The position numbers were made by a program, and so were the translations under genes. DNA of 64,000 nt from Paracidovorax oryzae ATCC 19882. Lineage in GTDB: Bacteria; Pseudomonadota; Gammaproteobacteria; Burkholderiales; Burkholderiaceae_C. This document shows positions 55,658 to 61,100 of the stretch, in pieces (position 1 is the first letter of the stretch; each line of letters opens with the position of its first letter). The stretch is from the NCBI RefSeq assembly GCF_000687165.1, contig NZ_JMKU01000011.1, positions 148,028-212,027 of the forward strand, in the 5' to 3' direction. A model generated the notes under the pieces. It saw only the letters and a list, made by a program, of their open reading frames with translations, was not told the origin of the DNA and did not search any database.

Positions 55658-56854
55658 ATGACTTCTTCTTGCCTTTCACCCGACGCATCCCCCCAGCTCG
55701 CGCGGCTGGACCGCCTGGAAACCTACCTGCGCGATGACCCCGCCAATGAATCCCTGCTGGCGGAGGCGTTCTCCGCGGCCTTGCTGTGCGGGGCCTGGGA
55801 CCGCGCGGAATTCCACCTGCGCCATGCACGCGCCCTCTGGCCGGAGTCGCTGGCCTGGCTGCTGCGGGAGTCGGAGGCAGCGCTGGCCCGGGGCGACATG
55901 GACAGCGCGCGCCGCAGCCTGGCCGGCATGCAGGCACTGCCGGGCACCCCGCCGGCCTTCGCCGATGCCGTGCTGCACAACCTCGCCTTCGTCGATTTCC
56001 AGGAAGGCCGGTACGCGGAATGCGTGGAACGCCTGGCTCCGCGCATGGATGCACTCCTTGAAGGGAAGGGGGCGGCCACGCCGACCGCAATGGATGCCTT
56101 GTGGCTGAGGGCATTGCACCGCGCGGGCAACATGGAGCGCGCGGTGCGCTGGGCGGCCTCGCGCGAGCAGGGCGGCGCCCTGGCACCGGCTGCGGCCGGC
56201 ATCGCCGGACTGGCGGCGCTCGATGCCGAGCAGGTGGCCGACGCCGCCCGGTGGGCGGAGCGGGCCCTGGCCGCCGGGGCCGAAGCGGTCACGACCGAGG
56301 CGCTGGTCACCCGTGCGTCCCTGGCGCTGGGCGAGGCGGACGCCGCCACGGCCGGCGCCTATGCGCAGGCCGCCCTGGAGCGGCAGCCCGGCGATGGCCG
56401 AGCGCGCTCCGCGCTGGCCTTCGCGCAGATGCTGGCCGGCGACGCGGCGGGCGCGGTGCAGCAGTTCCACGCTGCCCTGTCCGCCATGCCAGGCCATATT
56501 GGAACCTGGCACGGCCTGGGCTGGGCGCAACTGGTGCAGCGCGACCTCGACGGCGCCCTGGCGAGTTTCGAGCAGGCCCTGGCCCTGGACCGCAACTTCG
56601 GGGAAAGCCATGGGGGCCTGGCGGTGGTCCTCGCCCTCCGGCAGGACGAAGCCGCTGCCCGGGAGCATATCGAAAGGGCCGCCCGGCTGGGCGGCAGCAA
56701 CCTGTCCGGCCGCTTCGCCGAGGCCATCCTGCGCGGAGAAGCCTCACCGGACCACTTCGCGCGCCTCGCGGAGCGCCTGCTCGGCAGCCAGGCTGCGCCC
56801 GGCGGTGCCGGCATGCTGGACGTGGTGATGCGCGCGCTGCGCGCCAGGCGCTGA
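55658..56854 (+). CDS. TPR-repeat protein ending the flagellar-type operon
   Basis: A 398-residue cytoplasmic helical-repeat protein. TPR units are recognisable, for example VDFQEGRYAECVERLAP, ALAFAQMLAGDAAGAVQQFHAALSAMPG and LGWAQLVQRDLDGALASFEQALALDRN. It has no signal peptide. TPR proteins often serve as type III secretion chaperones or scaffolds; the position at the end of the export operon makes a chaperone role reasonable but unproven. It faces a second, smaller TPR gene on the other strand. Confidence 0.8.
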   Translation: MTSSCLSPDASPQLARLDRLETYLRDDPANESLLAEAFSAALLCGAWDRAEFHLRHARALWPESLAWLLRESEAALARGDMDSARRSLAGMQALPGTPPAFADAVLHNLAFVDFQEGRYAECVERLAPRMDALLEGKGAATPTAMDALWLRALHRAGNMERAVRWAASREQGGALAPAAAGIAGLAALDAEQVADAARWAERALAAGAEAVTTEALVTRASLALGEADAATAGAYAQAALERQPGDGRARSALAFAQMLAGDAAGAVQQFHAALSAMPGHIGTWHGLGWAQLVQRDLDGALASFEQALALDRNFGESHGGLAVVLALRQDEAAAREHIERAARLGGSNLSGRFAEAILRGEASPDHFARLAERLLGSQAAPGGAGMLDVVMRALRARR

Positions 56855-56859
56855 GCCGC

Positions 56860-56892
56860 GTCTAGGCCTGGTCTAGGTCTGGTCTAGGTCTG
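56860..56892. repeat. three 11-bp tandem repeats with staggered stop codons
   Basis: Units are GTCTAGGCCTG and then two copies of GTCTAGGTCTG, in the space between convergent genes and overlapping the stop of the minus-strand one. Each contains CTAG, which is its own complement and rare in such genomes. Since 11 is not a multiple of 3, the stops fall in all three frames on both strands. Confidence 0.85.
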
Positions 56893-57270
56893 GGCCGATG
56901 CCTCCAGCAAGGCATCGGCGGCCGCATCGCAGGCGCTGCGCAGATCCGGGTCCGCGTACATCTGCGCGGTCACCTGCTCCACCAGTCCGTCGAAATCGGC
57001 CGGGTCCTGCAGCAGGCGGCCGAACTCGTCCCGCAGCGTGGCTTCCATGAAGATGCGGAACGCCTTGCGCCGCCGTTCCGGATCGTCGTGCCGGATCGCC
57101 CGCAACCGCGAATTGGCAGAGGCGGCGCCGGCTCCCGGCTCTCGCGCTCCGCGTTCCGGCTCTGCTGCCTTTGCCGAGGCGGGCGAGCCGTCCGGCCGCG
57201 GCCGTCCCATCTGCTCCAGCCGGGCGCGGAGCAGGGCGCTCCACTGGACCGTCGGATCGATGCGGGTCAA
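56884..57270 (-). CDS. unknown protein coupled to a TPR gene
   Basis: A 128-residue cytoplasmic protein, starting with TTG overlapping the stop of the upstream TPR gene as TTGA. Residues 1-60 are rich in Ala, Arg and Pro; residues 60-128 are helical (RRRKAFRIFMEATLRDEFGRLLQD, GLVEQVTAQMYADPDLRSACDAAADALLE). I do not recognise it. The arrangement with the TPR gene and its closeness to the export operon suggest a shared role. Its stop is the CTA within the 11-bp repeat. Confidence 0.6.
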   Translation of the reverse strand: MTRIDPTVQWSALLRARLEQMGRPRPDGSPASAKAAEPERGAREPGAGAASANSRLRAIRHDDPERRRKAFRIFMEATLRDEFGRLLQDPADFDGLVEQVTAQMYADPDLRSACDAAADALLEASAQT

Positions 57271-57857
57271 TGCACGGGCCCCTGTTGCTGGTAGTTGGAC
57301 AGCAGCACGTGCGTGGCTTCCTCGTCGGCCGCCGCAGCGTCGCCGGAGTCCGGCACAGGGGCAGCGGACCCTTGCCCCAGCGCATCCATGCGCGCCAGCA
57401 CCAGGCGGATGTCGGCGGACATGGGCGGGTGCTCGGTATTGCGCTCCAGGCCGGCCTCGAAAGCCGCGCGCGCGTGGGCGAAATCATCCCCGGCCAGGGC
57501 CGCGAACCCGCGTATCCAGTGGGGCAGCGGGCTGTCGTCGCCCAGCGCCAGCAGCGGTTGCCAGGTGAGCAGGGCGGTGGAGGCGCGCCCGGCGCTGAAC
57601 TGCAGCAGTCCCAGCTGGTAGCGGGGAATCGGCCATTGGGGCGCGAGCAGCACCGCCTGGCTGAAACACTGCTCCGCCTCGTCCACCCGGCCCTCGGTCG
57701 CGTATTCGGCCCCCATCAGGAAATGCGGCACGGCGGAATCAGGCTGTTCGCGGGCCGCCTGCCGGAAGAGCGCGACGGCCTCCTGCACGTGGCCGGCGGC
57801 GCTGGCGGCCAGGGCGCGCTCCAGCGCGGGAGTCATCGGGGCGGAAGAGTTGGACAT
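57267..57857 (-). CDS. small TPR-repeat protein
   Basis: A 196-residue helical protein that begins MSNSSAPMTPALERALAASAAGH. Residues 15-150 form about three to four TPR-like units (HVQEAVALFRQAAREQPDS, RVDEAEQCFSQAVLLAPQW, DFAHARAAFEAGLERN). No signal peptide. The ATG at 57857 is preferred to longer starts up to 57926. The size and fold are like SycD-type translocator chaperones, but this is only a resemblance. It is divergent from the YD-repeat gene and shares a promoter region with it. Confidence 0.72.
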   Translation of the reverse strand: MSNSSAPMTPALERALAASAAGHVQEAVALFRQAAREQPDSAVPHFLMGAEYATEGRVDEAEQCFSQAVLLAPQWPIPRYQLGLLQFSAGRASTALLTWQPLLALGDDSPLPHWIRGFAALAGDDFAHARAAFEAGLERNTEHPPMSADIRLVLARMDALGQGSAAPVPDSGDAAAADEEATHVLLSNYQQQGPVH

Positions 57858-58130
57858 GGTGGCGGCTTCCAGGGGAAGCATGGAACAGGAAAAAAATCGG
57901 TCGCACAGCATAGCCGTGCCAACCATATATCCACACCGTGGGCGAATTGTTGAGTGCGAGGTGGTATTGCCACTTTATCCCAGTGGGTTATAGGGCCTCC
58001 TGCTCAACAAATCCGGAAATCGCCGGATGTATTGCCTGAAAGCATTCGCCATCGGCAGCTCGGCCCGGGGAGGGAACGGCTCAGCGCCGGTGGCGGACAA
58101 CCACAGCCAATACACGGATACAGGGCAGAT
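57858..58130. promoter_or_regulatory. divergent promoter region with nested inverted repeats
   Basis: A 273-bp gap, less GC-rich than its flanks. It holds a perfect 8-bp inverted repeat, TTGTTGAG at 57947-57954 and CTCAACAA at 58003-58010, 48 bp apart. Between them lies CCACT-7-AGTGG at 57970-57986, and just after them ATCCGG-6-CCGGAT at 58011-58028. These could be operators or mRNA hairpins. I cannot assign promoter boxes or a sigma-28 site with confidence. Confidence 0.5.
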
Positions 58131-61100
58131 ATGGTCGCCAACGTCAGCGCAAACGGATTGGGTCTCGGCACGGGCTCGCTCGCCACACTGGGGCAGCGGG
58201 GGGTGTTCGGCAACGCGGCGCAGGGCCGCGGGGGCGAGCAGGCGTACGTGAACCTGGCCAACGGCAACCTGGTGCTGCAGCGGCGCGACGACTTCGTGGC
58301 CAGCCAGGGGCTGGGCATGGACGTGCTGCGCACGTACAACAGCCAGGGCCTGCTGGACGACGACAACGCGGACAACTGGTCCATCGGCATCTACAACCAG
58401 CCGCTACGCCTGTCGGGCACGCGCAATGCGGCGGGCAGCGTGCTCACGCGCACGGCGGCCGACGGCGCACGATCGGACTACGCCTTCGATGCGGCCCAGG
58501 GACTGTACGTGGGCACCGACGGTGCGGGCGCCTACGACAGCCTGCGCTGGGACGACGCGGCCGGGCAATACGTCTGGACCGATGGCGACAGCGGCGCGCA
58601 GGAGCGCTACGAGGGCAGCGGCGACCACCGGCTGCTCTCGCGCTCGGACGCGCACGGCAACACCACCCGCTACCAGTACAGCGCCGACGGCCTGCTGTCC
58701 CACGTGGTCGATGCGTCCGGGGAGACCACCTGGTACGACTACGCCGGCCGCAACCTGTCGCAGGTCCGCGTGGTGGCGAAGGACGGCACCACTACCAGCA
58801 CGCGCGTGCACTACGCGTATGACGCGCTCAACCGGCTCTCATCGGTCACGGTGGACCTGACCCCGGGCGACAACGACATCACCGACGGCAAGGTGTACCA
58901 GACCACCTACACGTACGACGGCGACAGCCGCCGGGTGGCCACCGTGGCGCAATCGGACGGCACGCGCCTGGCGATCGGCTACGTGCTGGTCGATGGCGAC
59001 TACCGCGTGGCGAGCGTGCAGGACGCGCTGGGCCTGACCACGCGCTACGCCTACGACACCGCCGCGCGCACCACCACGGTGACCGACCCGCTCAACGTGG
59101 CGAGCCGCTACGCCTACGACGACAAGGGCCAGCTGCTGCGCTTGCAGGCGGGCATCACCGAGGCGAAGCCGGCCGGGCTCTCGCAGCTCTACTACCGCTA
59201 CGACGACAAGGGCAACGTCACGGCGATGACCGATGCGCTGGGCCGCAGCATCGCGATGCAGTACGACGCCCACGGCAACCAGACACTCAAGGTGGACCCG
59301 CTGGGCAACACCGTGGTGCGCACCTACGACGACCGCAACCAGCTCCTGACCGAGACCCTGCGCGCAGGCGATGGCAACAACAACGCGGCCACCACCCCCG
59401 TGTTCGGCGGCAGCACTTCGCCCAGCACCCCACCCGACAGCACCACGCGCTACATCTACAGTGCCCAGGAGCGCGGCCAGCTGCGCTTCGTGGTCAGCGC
59501 CGAAGGGCGGGTCACCGAATACCGCTACAACAGCCTGGGCCAGCGCGAGACCACGCTCGCCTACGCGGCGGCGGCCTACGACCTTGCCTCCCTGGGCTCC
59601 ACCAGCGTGCCCACGGAAGCGCAGATGGCCGCCTGGGCGGCCGGGCAGGACCTGCGCGGCGGCCAGCGCACGGACCTGCGCTACGACTTCCGCGGGCAGC
59701 TGGCGCAGAGCATCGCCTACGGCACGCTGGATGCGTCCGGCGCGGGCAGCGACCCGGCGGTGACGCAGTACGTCTACAGCCAGGCGGGCGAGCTGCTCAA
59801 GACCGTGCAGCCGCGCACGGATAGCATCACGCAATATGTCTATGACGGCCTGGGCCGGGTGATCGTGGCGAGCGCCCCGTCGTCCGACGGCACGAGTGCG
59901 AACACCACGATCACGAGCTACGGCGACACCACCACCACGGTGACGCTGGCCAACGGGCTGAGCACGGTCTCGAACTACGACGCGGCGGGCCGGCTCACGA
60001 GCGTGCTGCAGAGCAGCGCGGGCACGACGCTGGGCATCACGCGCTACGCCTACGACACGGCCGGGCGGCTGGTGATGACGCAGGACGCGACGGGCGTCCG
60101 CCAGTGGGTGGTGTACGACGCAGCGGGCCGCAAGGTGGCGGACGTGGACGGCACGGGGGCGGCCAGGGAATACCGCTACAACGCCAACGACCAGCTCACG
60201 CAGACGATCGAGTACGCGACCCGCCTGGCGGGGCTGTCCGAAGCGCCGAAGCTGGAGGCGATCCGCGCGCTGGCGTCGACGGGCGACCGCAGCAGCTGGC
60301 GGCTGTACGACAGCGCGCAGCGGCTGGCCTGGCAGGTGGATGCGGGCGGTGCGGTGACGCAGACGGAGTACGACGCGGCCTCGCGCGTGGTGGCCGTCAC
60401 CCGGCTGGCCACGCCCATCGATACGGCGATGCTGGGCGATGGCTCGGCCTTTCTGGTGGGGGGCGCGGGGCTGGTGCGCATGGACAGCGCCGGTCTGGCC
60501 GCCACGGCCATCGCCATGCGGACTTCCGCGGCGAGCGTTCCCGCGGGATCGGCGTTGACGCTGGAAGCGGCTGTCTCAGGAAGCCAGCCCGCAGGTACCG
60601 TCACCTTCTACAGTGGAAACACCGTGCTGGGGACGGCACAGATCAGCAACGGCGTTGCACGGCTGACGCTGGGCACCCTCGCCGTGGGCACCTATGCATT
60701 CACCGCCCGTTACGAAGGCGACGCCACCCACGCTGCTGCTACCTCGGCGACGGCTTCTGCCACGGTGCTCCAGGCGGCCAGACTGACTCTCGACCCGCTG
60801 CCCGCCACGCTGGCCGCTGGCCGTGCATCGGTCTTGAAAGCGACCATCGCCGGTACGTCTCCCGGCGGAACCGTGACATTCTTCGACGGCGCCACCGTGA
60901 TCGGCAGCGCTGTCATCCAGGCCACCGGGGGGGGGGCCACCGCGACCCTGGCCTGGAGCACGCAGGACCTGGGGAACCATGCGATTTCCGCTGTGTACTC
61001 GGGCGACGCGGCGAACGCGCAGGCCGTGACGGCTTCCACGGCAACCGTCAAGGTGGGCCGCGGCAGCGAGATCGCGCTGGACAGCAGCGCCACGCCCTCC

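Noticed and set aside
34317..56854. Classical injectisome (Hrp-type) type III secretion cluster
   Set aside because: P- and L-ring, rod, hook and FlgD/FlgE genes are flagellar, and there is no secretin, needle or translocator gene.
57267..57857. Filament-specific chaperone FliS or FlgN
   Set aside because: The protein consists of TPR units and lacks the FliS or FlgN helical bundle pattern.
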